This document shows positions 8,836 through 18,782 of a DNA stretch of 64,000 nucleotides, in pieces. The stretch's first letter is position 1. The number at the start of each line of letters is the position of its first letter. A model generated the notes under the pieces. It had not been told where the DNA came from. It did no database searches and saw only the letters and a list, made by a program, of their open reading frames with translations. Origin of the DNA: Thalassomonas sp. RHCl1 (lineage in GTDB: Bacteria > Pseudomonadota > Gammaproteobacteria > Enterobacterales > Alteromonadaceae); NCBI RefSeq assembly GCF_947387555.1, contig NZ_CANDNZ010000002.1:248001-312000 (forward strand). Direction: 5' to 3'. A program made the translations under genes and the position numbers.

Positions 8836-10053
8836 TTAACCGTGTTTTATGGCATTAAAAGTGATATGGCTGCCCGGATGAGTGCTATGGTAGGAGATAA
8901 GGTTGTTGCCAATTAAGGTTTGTAAATTGTTCATGATATTTTCATATAAGTGTTCATCCTGGGTCAGATGGGCATTAAATAAGCTGACCCAGGTATTTCT
9001 GCCGTTATTTTTCGCCTGATATAAGGCAAGGTCCGCCAGGTTTAAGGTTTGCTGCCAACTTAAGGCATTAAAGCTGTTTTTTATAAAAGGAAAGCAGACC
9101 AATCCCATAGAGCAGGTTTTTAGCAATTTTTGCCCGCAACCTAAGTCAAACTCTTTTGACGCTACCTTAGCCCTGAGCCTTTCGGCTAAGCATTGTTGAC
9201 CTTGCAATGACAGCCCTCTGGTAACAATGACGAACTCTTCACCGCCCCAACGCACCACCCAGTCTTCTTCCCGGCAGTTTTGTTGCAGCATTTTAGTAAA
9301 GCCGACAAGTAATTTGTCACCGGCATCATGGCCATAGTTGTCATTGACGGCTTTAAAATGGTCTATGTCTATCATCATGATGCCAAAGTAACCTCTTTTT
9401 CCCAGGTGCCGTTTATATTTTCGTTTAAACTGGTTAATTTCCTGGGGCATAAATTTATCCAAAAAGTACCGGTTGTAGGCACCGGTTAGCTGATCGCTCA
9501 AAGTGAGCTGTTCTAAAGCGTGTAATGCCTGGCTGAGCTCTTCATTTTTCTGGTGCAGCTCCTGGGTTCTTTCGGCAACTAACTTTTCCAGATGGGTGGA
9601 ATACTTGAATAATTGCTGCCGCATTTGAAAGGCTTCAACGCCTCTTTTTACCGTGAGGGACAATTCGCCGGGATCGAAAGGCTTGGTCATGAATTTGTAG
9701 ATTTCAGCCTTGTTAATGGAATCAATGACAACCTGAGTGTCAGAGTATGCGGATAGTATGATGCGAATGGTATCCGGTATTTTATCTGCAACCAGCTCCA
9801 GGAACTCAACACCGGACATTTTTGGCATTCTTTGATCGCTGATGATCAGTTGTATTTTGCCGGCATCGTCCATATTGTTGATGATTTTGATGGCTTCATG
9901 GCCACTGAGTGCGGTGATGACCTGGAAATCAGCTGCCAATAACTGGCGCATCACATTAAGGTTTTCAGTTTCATCATCAACCAGCATGATCAGGGGCTTT
10001 TCCGGAGGGCGGCTTGATTTGGAAGGAATATTTTTCATATCAAAAATAGGCAT
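8836..10053 (-). CDS. Response regulator with GGDEF diguanylate cyclase domain (copy 2)
   Basis: The product has 405 residues. An N-terminal receiver domain (LVDDE near residue 25, phosphoacceptor in ISDQRMPKMSG, KPFD loop) is joined by a coiled coil (residues ~140-175) to a GGDEF domain. The active site is intact, GGEEF. The product-inhibition site RxxD (REED) lies exactly five residues before it, so it should make cyclic di-GMP and be feedback-inhibited. The protein is cytoplasmic. It is a clear paralogue of the product of 10591-11790. Its own upstream kinase gene survives only as a remnant (10083-10540), so it is probably driven by another kinase, perhaps the intact one at 11815-14007. Confidence 0.9.
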   Translation of the reverse strand: MPIFDMKNIPSKSSRPPEKPLIMLVDDETENLNVMRQLLAADFQVITALSGHEAIKIINNMDDAGKIQLIISDQRMPKMSGVEFLELVADKIPDTIRIILSAYSDTQVVIDSINKAEIYKFMTKPFDPGELSLTVKRGVEAFQMRQQLFKYSTHLEKLVAERTQELHQKNEELSQALHALEQLTLSDQLTGAYNRYFLDKFMPQEINQFKRKYKRHLGKRGYFGIMMIDIDHFKAVNDNYGHDAGDKLLVGFTKMLQQNCREEDWVVRWGGEEFVIVTRGLSLQGQQCLAERLRAKVASKEFDLGCGQKLLKTCSMGLVCFPFIKNSFNALSWQQTLNLADLALYQAKNNGRNTWVSLFNAHLTQDEHLYENIMNNLQTLIGNNLISYHSTHPGSHITFNAIKHG

Positions 10054-10082
10054 GCATCACTCCTGCGCCTTATATTACTTGC

Positions 10083-10540
10083 CTAAGTTATAGGCAGATA
10101 TATGGATACTTTTGTTCCCTCATCTATAGTATAAGCTACCTTGACAGTACCTCCGTGTGCTTCAATAATGCCGAATGAAATTGCCATGGCCAACCCGGTA
10201 CGTCGCCGACATCTTTCGTGCTGAAAAACGGGGTAAATATTTTCCTGAGTCACTTCATCCATCCCGCAGCCATTTTCTCTCAAACTCATGATTAACCGAT
10301 ACTTCTTTTCGACTGAGGCGAGGGTAAACTCTCCTGTTCATCGGTTATTTTTATTTACTGGTCGCTATCACCCGGCAAGCATTTACGACAATGTTCATAA
10401 ATACTTGACTAAGTTTGTCAGGAAAGCAAGTTAACAAGGGGAAGGAAAAATCTTATTTTATGGTGGTGTCATTTTCCAGGTAGCTGACCAGCTTAATGGT
10501 TGATTTTATTAAACCAGCTTATTGGATAGTCTCTGGTTTG
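10083..10540 (-). pseudogene. Decayed histidine kinase remnant (duplicate of the 11815-14007 kinase)
   Basis: The reverse strand encodes a degraded copy of the kinase catalytic end. Near 10400-10440 one reads LSQVFMNIVVNACR (N box region). Near 10255-10290 one reads ENGCGMDE, and near 10090-10190 AMAISFGIIEAHGGTVKV and IYLP. The PFFSTKDVG segment at about 10205-10235 is readable only in a shifted frame, so there are frameshifts. The N-terminal sensor, HAMP and HisKA parts are missing. The intact neighbour has NGCGMDEMTQKKIFDPFF and AISFGIIEEHGGTIKV at the same places. Decay after a tandem duplication of a kinase/regulator pair is inferred. Confidence 0.85.
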
Positions 10541-10590
10541 CATACTGAGCCGTGGTGAGAGTAAATGCCTGCATAAATAATGGAGTATGT

Positions 10591-11790
10591 TTAAACCTTA
10601 AGCTGCTTTGGCATTAATGATGTTCTGTAGGCAATGGCATTATTTTCAACTAAGGTTTTTAAGTTGGCCATGATATTGTCATAGAAGTCATCATGGTAGT
10701 TGATTTCTCTTTCAAACAAACTAACCCAGGCATTTCTGCCGTTGTTTTTGGCCAGGTATAAGGCAATATCCGCCAGGTTTAAGGTTTGCTGCCAACTTAA
10801 GGCGTCAAATTGATTTTTGATAAAAGGAAAAGACACTATCCCCATGGAGCAGGTTCTTAATATACGTTGCTCGCATCCCAAATCAAATTCATGTAATTCA
10901 ACGTTTTGCCTGATCCTTTCTGCCAGCTGATGCAGCCCCTCGAAAGAGAGTCCGCGGGCAATTACCACAAATTCTTCGCCGCCCCAGCGCACTATCCAAT
11001 CGGATGTCCTGCAAGTGGCTTTGAGAATTTGGCTAAAGCTGATAAGGACTTGGTCTCCTGCATCATGGCCATAGGTATCGTTGACCTGTTTAAAATAGTC
11101 GATATCGATCATCATCATGCCAAAGTAACCATCATCCTTGGGGTGTAGCTGATGCTCTCGCCTGAACTTTGTCAGCTCCTGCGGCATTAATTTTTGCAGG
11201 AAGTGTCTGTTGTGGCTGCCGGTTAATTGATCATTGAGACTACGCTTTTCCAAGGTGTTTAATGCCTGAACCAGCTCCCGATTTTTCCTTTTTAGTTCTT
11301 CTGTTCTTTCAATGACTAACTTTTCTAAATGACTGGAATAGGCCAGTAGTTTTTGCCGCATTTGAAAGGCTTCAACGCCTCTTGTTACCGTTAACAACAG
11401 TTCAACAGGATCAAAAGGTTTGGTGATAAATTTATATATATTAGCCTTGTTGACCGAGTCGATAATGACTTGAGTGTCAGAGAATGCGGTTAAAATGATA
11501 CGTATGGTATCCGGTATTTTATCGGAGACTTTCTCTAAGAATTCAACGCCGGTCATTTTCGGCATTCTTTGGTCGCTGATGACCAGCTGGATTTTACCCG
11601 GATCTGCCATGTTATCTATGATATCAATCGCTTCACAGCCATTGAGTCCGGTGATGATTTGAAAGTTAGCGGCTAATAACTGGCTGAGGACATTAATGTT
11701 TTCAATTTCATCATCCACCAGCATGATCAGGGGTTTTTCGCGGGTATCGTCTGTTCTTTCCTGTACATTTTTGATATCAAAAACCGCCAT
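10591..11790 (-). CDS. Response regulator with GGDEF diguanylate cyclase domain (copy 1)
   Basis: About 399 residues: receiver domain (LVDDE, ISDQRMPKMTG, KPFD), coiled-coil linker, then GGDEF with intact GGEEF and an RTSD inhibition site five residues before it. It is predicted to make cyclic di-GMP when phosphorylated. I start it at the ATG at 11788-11790 because GGGAG sits six bases upstream and because this aligns with the paralogue start (MAVFDIKN against MPIFDMKN). A start at 11808 would add six residues. It follows the intact kinase gene by about 24 bases and is its probable cognate regulator. Confidence 0.9.
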   Translation of the reverse strand: MAVFDIKNVQERTDDTREKPLIMLVDDEIENINVLSQLLAANFQIITGLNGCEAIDIIDNMADPGKIQLVISDQRMPKMTGVEFLEKVSDKIPDTIRIILTAFSDTQVIIDSVNKANIYKFITKPFDPVELLLTVTRGVEAFQMRQKLLAYSSHLEKLVIERTEELKRKNRELVQALNTLEKRSLNDQLTGSHNRHFLQKLMPQELTKFRREHQLHPKDDGYFGMMMIDIDYFKQVNDTYGHDAGDQVLISFSQILKATCRTSDWIVRWGGEEFVVIARGLSFEGLHQLAERIRQNVELHEFDLGCEQRILRTCSMGIVSFPFIKNQFDALSWQQTLNLADIALYLAKNNGRNAWVSLFEREINYHDDFYDNIMANLKTLVENNAIAYRTSLMPKQLKV

Positions 11791-11814
11791 GGGCAACTCC
11801 CGTGCCATTAAATA

Positions 11815-14007
11815 TTATGCTTCATCTAACGGCAAATAAATGGATATGTCTGTTCCCTCATCAACACTAGAAGCGACCTTGATCGTACCTCCGTGTTCTT
11901 CAATAATGCCGAACGATATTGCCATGCCTAACCCGGTACCGCTGCCGACATCTTTGGTGGTGAAAAACGGGTCAAATATTTTCTTCTGAGTCATTTCATC
12001 CATGCCGCAGCCATTGTCTTGAAAGGTTAGCTTTAGCTGATGATAATCCTCGTTTAAGGTGATGGTTAATTTCCCTGCTAAATTGCTATTTTTACGTGTA
12101 TTTGTTTCTATCGCCTGGCAAGCGTTGACAGCAATGTTCATAAATACTTGACTAAGTTTTGCCGGAAAGCAAGTTATTAGCGGGTCACGAATAAAGTTTG
12201 TTGTTATGTCTATTTCAGTATATTGGGTGCTGACCAGGTTAATGGTTGATTTAATTAAGGTAGACAGGTAAGTCTGTTCTTTTTGGGTGTCATCGAGGCG
12301 GGAAAATGATCTGAGATCACTGACGATCACTTTAATACGTTTCGTTCCCTCTCTGGCGGTATTGGTTAATTCAATTAATTTGGTAAATTTATTCTCAAGG
12401 GCTGCTATTACCTCGGGGTCGGCATCATCGCCGCCGGCGAGCTGCTTTAAAAAGGCCTTTATTTCTTTTATTTCATCCTGCATCAGATACACCGCGGCAT
12501 AGGCAAAGTTATTGGGGTTGTTGATCTCGTGTGCGACGCCCGCCGTTAATGTGCCGATAGAGGCCAATTTTTCCGACTGCACCAGCTGTTGCTGGGTAGA
12601 TTTCAGCTCAGAGTGCTGGCTGGCTAATTTTTGAAAGGCTTCGATGAGCTCGCCGCTGCGTTCATTGATTTTGCGCTCCAGTCCCTGGTTCATTTCTATT
12701 TTTTCAATTGTTAATGATAAAAAATGTGCCAGGGTATCAATGAAGGCCAGATACTCCTCACTGAGCACCGAAGTGTCTATATCCTGTATTGAGATCACGC
12801 CCCGTAACTCCTCCCCCTGGCGGACAATCAAATCAAGCTGGGTGTCTGTTAAACAGTACCCTGTTTCCGGCTGGATATCTGTGGGTAAGGTGGGGTTTTC
12901 GGAAAGTGTTTTGTTGAACAGCAACTCGCTGCTGTTCATGGTATTGACTTGAGCCAGGTCGTCATCAAGGGGCTCGGCAGTGGATGACGGACAGAATGAG
13001 ATAAAAACTTCCTTATCGCCGGTATCAATATCCTGATAGACGATGTTGATTTTTGGAAAATGGCTGAAAGGAATTTCCTGCAGCAGGGTATTGGTGGTGA
13101 GCAGCATTGCCGATTTTTTATCACTGACTTCACCTAGTGCCTTGGTATTTTCTAATATGGTGGTTAACCTGTGATTGGAAAGTTTGAGCTCGGTTGATAA
13201 ATTTGATAACTCTTCATTACGCGCCGTTAATTGCCGTGCTTTGTCGACTATCTCCTGTTTGGCGCCGTTTAATTTCCCGATCATGGCATTAAAGGCTTCT
13301 TCTAATATTTTCAGTTCATTGCGCCCCTTAGTGTCGATAACAATTTCTAAATTATCCAGTTTGTCTAAATCGATTTGCTGTGTGGCCTCGGTTAATGACG
13401 CCAGGGGGCGGCTCAGTAGTTTTCTTGAAATGATCAGGAACAAAACCCATAAGGCGATGGTTTTAATAATGGCGTTAATGATGATATAGAAGAAGCCCCA
13501 TTTGACTTTTTCAACGACAACGCCGGAGCTTGAGTAGATGGTGGCCTGGCCCAGAGTGACGGTTTCTCCTTTATTAATATGTTTTATTGAAAATGAATGC
13601 TGAAATAATCCGGAGAAATGGGAATAACCCAAAACCGGCTGTTGGTTCCCCTTTGAATCGAAGTCGATAATTTGTCCATTTTTATTGATGATGCGTCCTT
13701 TACCTGAAATGTTTCCCCATTCATCTTCGATCTTGATGCCTTCAACATCCGGGGATTCAACCATGCCTAAAAAGACCGGTTGCAGCTGTTCGGTATTATA
13801 GTCCCATAATGCTTTAGCGAGCCCGGGTGCAAAGGTATTGCCGATCACCTGCAATTCATTTTTCACTTTTTCTTTCGTGTCGGAAAATTCCACATAGATA
13901 TGGGCAAGGGTTACGGCAATCGTCAGCACAAGATAGAAGGAAAAGACAACTTTAAGCAGATGTGTTGCGATAGAGTCTTTGACGTCAACCAGGGATGGAG
14001 GTCTCAT
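11815..14007 (-). CDS. Membrane sensor histidine kinase with HAMP domain
   Basis: The product has 730 residues. A membrane helix at about 17-38 and a second at about 172-196 bracket a periplasmic sensor region. HAMP follows (~197-250), then a coiled coil (~255-285), a GAF-like or unassigned region (~290-440), and a second coiled coil. HisKA has its phosphorylated His near residue 493 in GVAHEINNPNN. HATPase_c has NAC(Q) N box, DNGCGMDE and GSGTGLGMAI. The HEINNPNN form is typical of kinases feeding REC-output proteins. GAGGAGG precedes the ATG. Together with the downstream REC-GGDEF gene it forms a two-component route to cyclic di-GMP. The signal is unknown. Confidence 0.9.
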   Translation of the reverse strand: MRPPSLVDVKDSIATHLLKVVFSFYLVLTIAVTLAHIYVEFSDTKEKVKNELQVIGNTFAPGLAKALWDYNTEQLQPVFLGMVESPDVEGIKIEDEWGNISGKGRIINKNGQIIDFDSKGNQQPVLGYSHFSGLFQHSFSIKHINKGETVTLGQATIYSSSGVVVEKVKWGFFYIIINAIIKTIALWVLFLIISRKLLSRPLASLTEATQQIDLDKLDNLEIVIDTKGRNELKILEEAFNAMIGKLNGAKQEIVDKARQLTARNEELSNLSTELKLSNHRLTTILENTKALGEVSDKKSAMLLTTNTLLQEIPFSHFPKINIVYQDIDTGDKEVFISFCPSSTAEPLDDDLAQVNTMNSSELLFNKTLSENPTLPTDIQPETGYCLTDTQLDLIVRQGEELRGVISIQDIDTSVLSEEYLAFIDTLAHFLSLTIEKIEMNQGLERKINERSGELIEAFQKLASQHSELKSTQQQLVQSEKLASIGTLTAGVAHEINNPNNFAYAAVYLMQDEIKEIKAFLKQLAGGDDADPEVIAALENKFTKLIELTNTAREGTKRIKVIVSDLRSFSRLDDTQKEQTYLSTLIKSTINLVSTQYTEIDITTNFIRDPLITCFPAKLSQVFMNIAVNACQAIETNTRKNSNLAGKLTITLNEDYHQLKLTFQDNGCGMDEMTQKKIFDPFFTTKDVGSGTGLGMAISFGIIEEHGGTIKVASSVDEGTDISIYLPLDEA

Positions 14008-14295
14008 ACCGCCTCCTCATAAATTGAAATGGACATTCAACTTAAAACCTTTATTCGTCACCTCTATAATCCACCGCATGTTATAACCGGATGTTCTTTT
14101 TTATGGCGGTGAAAAAGATCGCCATATCCGTGTTTTTTTACTTTAAGTAACAGTATAACTTTAGTTTCACTTTTTATCTGGCATCACTAAATGCAATGTT
14201 ATCGGTCATTTGCTTGAAATATTGCTAATTTTGGCCAAAACCTGAGTGATATTGCGCTTGCATGATTTGCTCTGAGCTTACCGTTGTTATTAAAT

Positions 14296-16764
14296 CTAGT
14301 TGTAGTCATAGGAGAAACTTAAGCCAAAAGTTCTTGGCCTGTTAGTGGTAATGCGGGTGACAAAATCCTGGTTGTTGATAAATAGATCGGCACGTTTATC
14401 GGTTAAATTATCTCCATAGAATTTCACCGACCAGTTATCTTTTTTCACACCGAGGGAAAAATTAATGATGGTATAGCTGCTTTGACGCTTTCGCTCCTGG
14501 GAAACAACTGAGCTCCATGACTTGCCGGCATACTGGAGGCCAAGCTGCCAGTTGGCCTCATATTCCCCCTGCTGCCAATAATAATTAGTACGGATATTGG
14601 CTTGTATTTTAGGGGTTAAGGGTAACTCACTGCCGGTAGGGGCTATTTCTATGATGCGCGCTTTGACATCGGTCAGCTCGGTATGGTTATAGGATAAGGC
14701 GCTGTTAACGGTTAAATTTTCATTGATATCCCAGGCCAGGTCCATTTCGACGCCAAATATTTCGGCATTGGCGGCATTTTCAATAAAAGTCAGCCGGGAG
14801 ACATTGATGGGATCAAAACGGGAGACCTGCATATTCTCCCATTCGATAAAGTAGATATTGCCGTTAAAGAGCAGTTGGCGCTCTAATAATAAGGTTTTCC
14901 AGCCAAGCTCATAGTTATAGACATCATCAGATTCATAGGTGAGGTTAATGTCGGGAAAGTCCGGGTTAAAGGAGCTGAATCCCCCGGTGCGGTTGAAACC
15001 GCCGGGCCTGAATCCTTCGGCATAGGTGAGGTAATAAAGGCTGTTTTTGTCTCTTTGGTAACTTAAACTGATTTTAGGAATGATACCGTCGGCTTCAAGG
15101 GGCTCTTCACTGTGTCCGCCGGAGACATCATAGTCGCGTCCGCGATCGGTATTTTGAGAGCCCTGGAAGATGCCGTCGCCAAAATTACTGGAACCGGTAA
15201 AATCAGATTCAATATCATACCAGCGCAGCCCCAGGGTCAGACTAAGCTGCTGTGAAAAGTTATATTTGAGTTCGCCAAACAGTGCCATTTGCTCTTCTGT
15301 GCGGGTGATATCATTAAAAAAGGTGATATTGGCGGCGCGGGTATCGTCATTGATATTATTTGCGGCGGCTATCGGTGCATTCGGGGCAAAGCCGAGTTCG
15401 GTCGCTGCGGCATACCACCATTCGTCCTGGGTTTTTATTTCAAAATCATCATAGAAAATGCCGGCGATGGCGCTTAATGTCTCCTTGGGATCTGTGGCAA
15501 CCCTGAATTCATGGGTGAACCTGCGATGTTCTTGTATACCGATAAAACCTTTGGTCGGATCTTTACATTCGCGCACCGGGGTAATGACGTCGGGAGAAAT
15601 GCCATAAGTCGCGATATAATCCGGGTTGGTATAGGTACAAGTGTAATAGGCAATAAAGGCGCCTGAGTTATTATAACTGGTAAAATCTGATGATTGATCT
15701 ATATCCCTGTCCAGGTAGGCACCGGTATAGAGTAACTCTAGGCGGTTAAGCCTGCCTTCAAGTGTCCATGAGGTTTGTGAAAACTCATCTTCTAAATTAT
15801 CCGGATAAAAGCGTGCCACTTCAAGATCGCCAATTTCGGGATCGTAATCAAAGACACCGTCAGCATCAATTTTTTGCCCGGCATGTTGCAGCAGCAACTG
15901 CCAGTTGTCATTAATGGTATAATTGAGTCCCAACCTGAACCCGGTATAAGCGCTGGAGTTAAAATCATCTTCAACAAACGCCTGGTTGTTGACGGTTTCA
16001 AAGGTTGAGTTGTCCGGTACATTGGCAGCTGAATCAGGGTTAATTGACGGGTCTAAGGTAAATTCGCCATAAACATTATCTATATAACCGCCCCGGTTGA
16101 CGTTATAAAGGGCTGCTCTTAGCGCCAACTGCTCGTTGACCGGCAGGTTGAGATAACCTTCAATGGAGTTGCTGCTCTCTCCCTTGTGGGTATCGGTAAG
16201 TGAGGCATTAAAGCCGGCGGAAAAATCATCAAAAACCGGTTTGTTGGTGATATAGCGGATAGTGCCTGCCTGCGAGCTGGCGCCAAACAAGGTTCCTTGC
16301 GGGCCCGGTAAGACTTCAATGCGCGAGATATCGGTGGCGTAAACATCCATATTACGTCCCGGCGCCGTGACCGGTTGCTCATCAATATATAAGGCGACAT
16401 TTGGCATCACCCCCTGGGCGCCGGAAATCCTGAAGACGATAGGCTGGATGGCCATGCCCCGGATAAAGATATCTGCTTGTCCCGGACCGCGCCCCCCTAA
16501 GGTGACGTTGGGCATATAATTGACAAAATCGTCAAAGTTACCGATATTTTGCGCTTTTAATGCTTCGCCGCTCATCGCATGTACCGCGATAGGGGTCTCT
16601 TGGATATTCTGTCTACGTTTGCTTGCGGTGACGATAATCGTTTCAATTTCATCATCATCGGCCTGGGAAGAGGTTTGCGTTGATTCTTGGGCTAGGGAGT
16701 GGCTGACAACACCTGTGGCGAGTGCATATAAAATAGCCTGGCAAACCAGGTTTCTTTTAAACAT
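14296..16764 (-). CDS. TonB-dependent receptor
   Basis: The product has 822 residues. A signal peptide (residues 1-25) is followed by a TonB-box-like ETIIVTASKR stretch and a plug domain (QETPIAVHAMSGEALKAQNI, then RGPGQADIFIRG and GPQGTLFGASSQAGTIRYITN). The rest is a long outer-membrane barrel ending in an aromatic-containing strand, FGLSFSYDYN. It should import a large or scarce nutrient across the outer membrane using TonB energy. The substrate is not evident. It has the oar/catecholate-independent architecture common in Alteromonadales and is divergent from the solute-binding protein array at 17.1 kb. Confidence 0.9.
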   Translation of the reverse strand: MFKRNLVCQAILYALATGVVSHSLAQESTQTSSQADDDEIETIIVTASKRRQNIQETPIAVHAMSGEALKAQNIGNFDDFVNYMPNVTLGGRGPGQADIFIRGMAIQPIVFRISGAQGVMPNVALYIDEQPVTAPGRNMDVYATDISRIEVLPGPQGTLFGASSQAGTIRYITNKPVFDDFSAGFNASLTDTHKGESSNSIEGYLNLPVNEQLALRAALYNVNRGGYIDNVYGEFTLDPSINPDSAANVPDNSTFETVNNQAFVEDDFNSSAYTGFRLGLNYTINDNWQLLLQHAGQKIDADGVFDYDPEIGDLEVARFYPDNLEDEFSQTSWTLEGRLNRLELLYTGAYLDRDIDQSSDFTSYNNSGAFIAYYTCTYTNPDYIATYGISPDVITPVRECKDPTKGFIGIQEHRRFTHEFRVATDPKETLSAIAGIFYDDFEIKTQDEWWYAAATELGFAPNAPIAAANNINDDTRAANITFFNDITRTEEQMALFGELKYNFSQQLSLTLGLRWYDIESDFTGSSNFGDGIFQGSQNTDRGRDYDVSGGHSEEPLEADGIIPKISLSYQRDKNSLYYLTYAEGFRPGGFNRTGGFSSFNPDFPDINLTYESDDVYNYELGWKTLLLERQLLFNGNIYFIEWENMQVSRFDPINVSRLTFIENAANAEIFGVEMDLAWDINENLTVNSALSYNHTELTDVKARIIEIAPTGSELPLTPKIQANIRTNYYWQQGEYEANWQLGLQYAGKSWSSVVSQERKRQSSYTIINFSLGVKKDNWSVKFYGDNLTDKRADLFINNQDFVTRITTNRPRTFGLSFSYDYN

Positions 16765-17001
16765 AGTGACTTACCTAATGTGTTTGCTATGTGGCTAACA
16801 GCCTGTAGTCCTGATATTTTCCCTGCTGTTTGAGCTTACCTTATACCAATGCAAAACGTTGGAAAATTGTGATAAGTATAGTCGCTTTATGTGAAAACAA
16901 ATGAGCTGGTGCAATGCATTGATTTTTCAATCTTAAGCCTGAGGTCTTATTTTTTCGTTATCCGCTTAATATTGGTAAATCAGTGCTTTTCCGCTAGCGG
17001 T

Positions 17002-17103
17002 ATGAAGCATCTGCTGATTTTTATTTTGGCATGCCTGGTCTCCGCTATGCTCTTGATGTGTTTAATTGCCAGCTTTTTACCTACAATTGAATTAACTGGG
17101 TGA
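17002..17103 (+). CDS. Possible 33-residue hydrophobic peptide
   Basis: An ATG at 17002 opens a frame ending in TGA at 17101-17103. It encodes MKHLLIFILACLVSAMLLMC and a short tail, a single membrane helix. The ribosome binding site is weak. It lies just before the first solute-binding protein gene, so it could be a leader peptide or chance. A longer frame reaching back to 16891 has no better support. Confidence 0.25.
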   Translation: MKHLLIFILACLVSAMLLMCLIASFLPTIELTG

Positions 17104-17121
17104 AAACCATGTTATGGCCAG

Positions 17122-17910
17122 GTGAATAAGCGCATGAAGCATACAACAAGTTTGTTGCTCCTGTGGTTGCTATTAGTTTCGCTTAGCGCTGCTAAAGGCT
17201 TCACACAGGAAACTATTCGTATTGCGACCGGGGAGTATCCGCCATTTTTTTCTGAAAATGCCAAAAATTATGGACAAGTTCTTCATCTTGTCAGTGAGGC
17301 ATTTGCGCAAATGAATATTAAAGTGGAATATGGCTTTTTTCCCTGGAGCAGGAGTTTAGAGCTGGCCAAACATAATAACTGGGATGCTGCTTGCTGCTGG
17401 GCTAAAAACCGTGCGAAGCAACAATACTTTTATTTTTCGGATGTTGTTAATTCAGCTGAGATTGTCTTTTTTCATTTAAAAAGTTATCCGTTCGATTGGC
17501 ACAGTTATGATGATTTAACCGGCATAGAGATAGGGGCTACGGTTCGATATAATTATGGTGGAGTATTTATTGATGCCGATAACGCGGGTAAGCTGTCGCT
17601 AGAAATTGCGGCAACAGATGAAATAAATTTTCGGAAGTTATTAGGCGGGAGAATAAAAATTTTTCCCATTAGCCGCAAGGTCGGGTATACACTACTAGCC
17701 GATTTATTTAATGCCGAAGAAACTGATTTGGTCACTCACCATCCTAAAGTACTTGTTAGTAATATTACCAGGTTGCTGATACCCAAGAAAAACCCTAAAA
17801 GCCAATATTTCGTTGACATGTTCAATAAAGGGTTAAAGATGCTTAAAGCAAGCGGCGAGTATGAACAACATTTCACAGAAGCTAAGTCTGATGACTATAT
17901 CAGTAAATAA
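17122..17910 (+). CDS. Periplasmic solute-binding protein, family 3-like (tandem copy 1)
   Basis: The product has 262 residues. A signal peptide (to about residue 28) is followed by the SBP_bac_3 fold: ETIRIATGEYPPFFSE at the mature start, FFPWSRSLELAK in the first lobe, and a hinge near residues 120-135. An unusual vicinal cysteine pair (WDAACCW, C91-C92) is conserved in all five copies. Members bind small polar ligands such as amino acids, either for an ABC importer or as sensor modules. No permease or ATPase gene is adjacent. A GTG at 17122 or the ATG at 17134 may start it. It is the first of five head-to-tail paralogues. Confidence 0.82.
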   Translation: MNKRMKHTTSLLLLWLLLVSLSAAKGFTQETIRIATGEYPPFFSENAKNYGQVLHLVSEAFAQMNIKVEYGFFPWSRSLELAKHNNWDAACCWAKNRAKQQYFYFSDVVNSAEIVFFHLKSYPFDWHSYDDLTGIEIGATVRYNYGGVFIDADNAGKLSLEIAATDEINFRKLLGGRIKIFPISRKVGYTLLADLFNAEETDLVTHHPKVLVSNITRLLIPKKNPKSQYFVDMFNKGLKMLKASGEYEQHFTEAKSDDYISK

Positions 17911-17967
17911 AACAGAGGTAAGTGTTCAGGCAAACAGGAGTTGTTTGAGTGTATTACAATAAAGGTG

Positions 17968-18738
17968 ATGATGAAAATACAGCGCCTGTTTCTTGGTTTG
18001 TTATTGGCTATATCTGCGGCTTTTAATTGTTTGGCACAAGAAACCATTCGTATCACGACCGGAGAATACCCGCCATATTATTCTCAAAAGTTCGCAAATT
18101 ATGGACCCATCCCAGATATTGTGAGCCAGGCTTTTGCTCAAGTCGATATTAAGGTTGAATTTGGTTTTTTCCCCTGGAGCAGAAGTTTGGAACTGGCCAA
18201 AAGTAATCATTGGGATGCCAGCTGTTGCTGGTTTGATAGAGCAGAGTGGCATGAGTATTTTAATTCTTCAGACGTGCTGACATCACGAGATAAAATATTC
18301 TTTCATTTAAAAAGCTATCCGTTTGACTGGCAATCTTATGAGGATTTAAAAGGTATCAAAATAGGTGCTACCGCCAGGCATGGCTATGGAGAAAAATTTG
18401 CTGCGGCAAATAAAGCAGGCAAATTATTGATAGAAGATGCGCCGACTAATGCCATGAATTTAAAAAAGCTATTTGTCGGTCGCATCAAGATTTTTCCAAT
18501 TGAGCGTCTGGTGGGATATCAATTATTAGCCGATTTATTTACACCCGAAGAAATTCAGTTGTTCACCCATCATCCTAAAGTGCTCTTTTCCGGTCGGGTA
18601 AAACTGCTGATATCTAAGAAAAACCCCAAGGGTCAATACCTTATGAAAAAGTTTAATCAGGGCTTAAAAATACTAAAAGAAAGTGGCGAATATGAGCAAC
18701 TTTTTCTTAAAGCACAATATGGGGGAAATAAGCAATAA
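17968..18738 (+). CDS. Periplasmic solute-binding protein (tandem copy 2)
   Basis: This copy has about 256 residues with signal peptide, ETIRITTGEYPPYYSQ, the FFPWSRSLELAK motif and the WDASCCW cysteine pair. I start it at the ATG-ATG at 17968, after AAAGGTG, instead of an upstream TTG at 17941. The region before it contains GTATTACAATAA, also found before copy 3, so upstream DNA was duplicated along with the gene. It is closest to copy 3 (both have KLLIE and MNLKKL). The ligand is unknown. Confidence 0.82.
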   Translation: MMKIQRLFLGLLLAISAAFNCLAQETIRITTGEYPPYYSQKFANYGPIPDIVSQAFAQVDIKVEFGFFPWSRSLELAKSNHWDASCCWFDRAEWHEYFNSSDVLTSRDKIFFHLKSYPFDWQSYEDLKGIKIGATARHGYGEKFAAANKAGKLLIEDAPTNAMNLKKLFVGRIKIFPIERLVGYQLLADLFTPEEIQLFTHHPKVLFSGRVKLLISKKNPKGQYLMKKFNQGLKILKESGEYEQLFLKAQYGGNKQ

Positions 18739-18782
18739 AGGGGGAAATAGCGCTGTAGGGCTGGTGTATTACAATAACTAGT

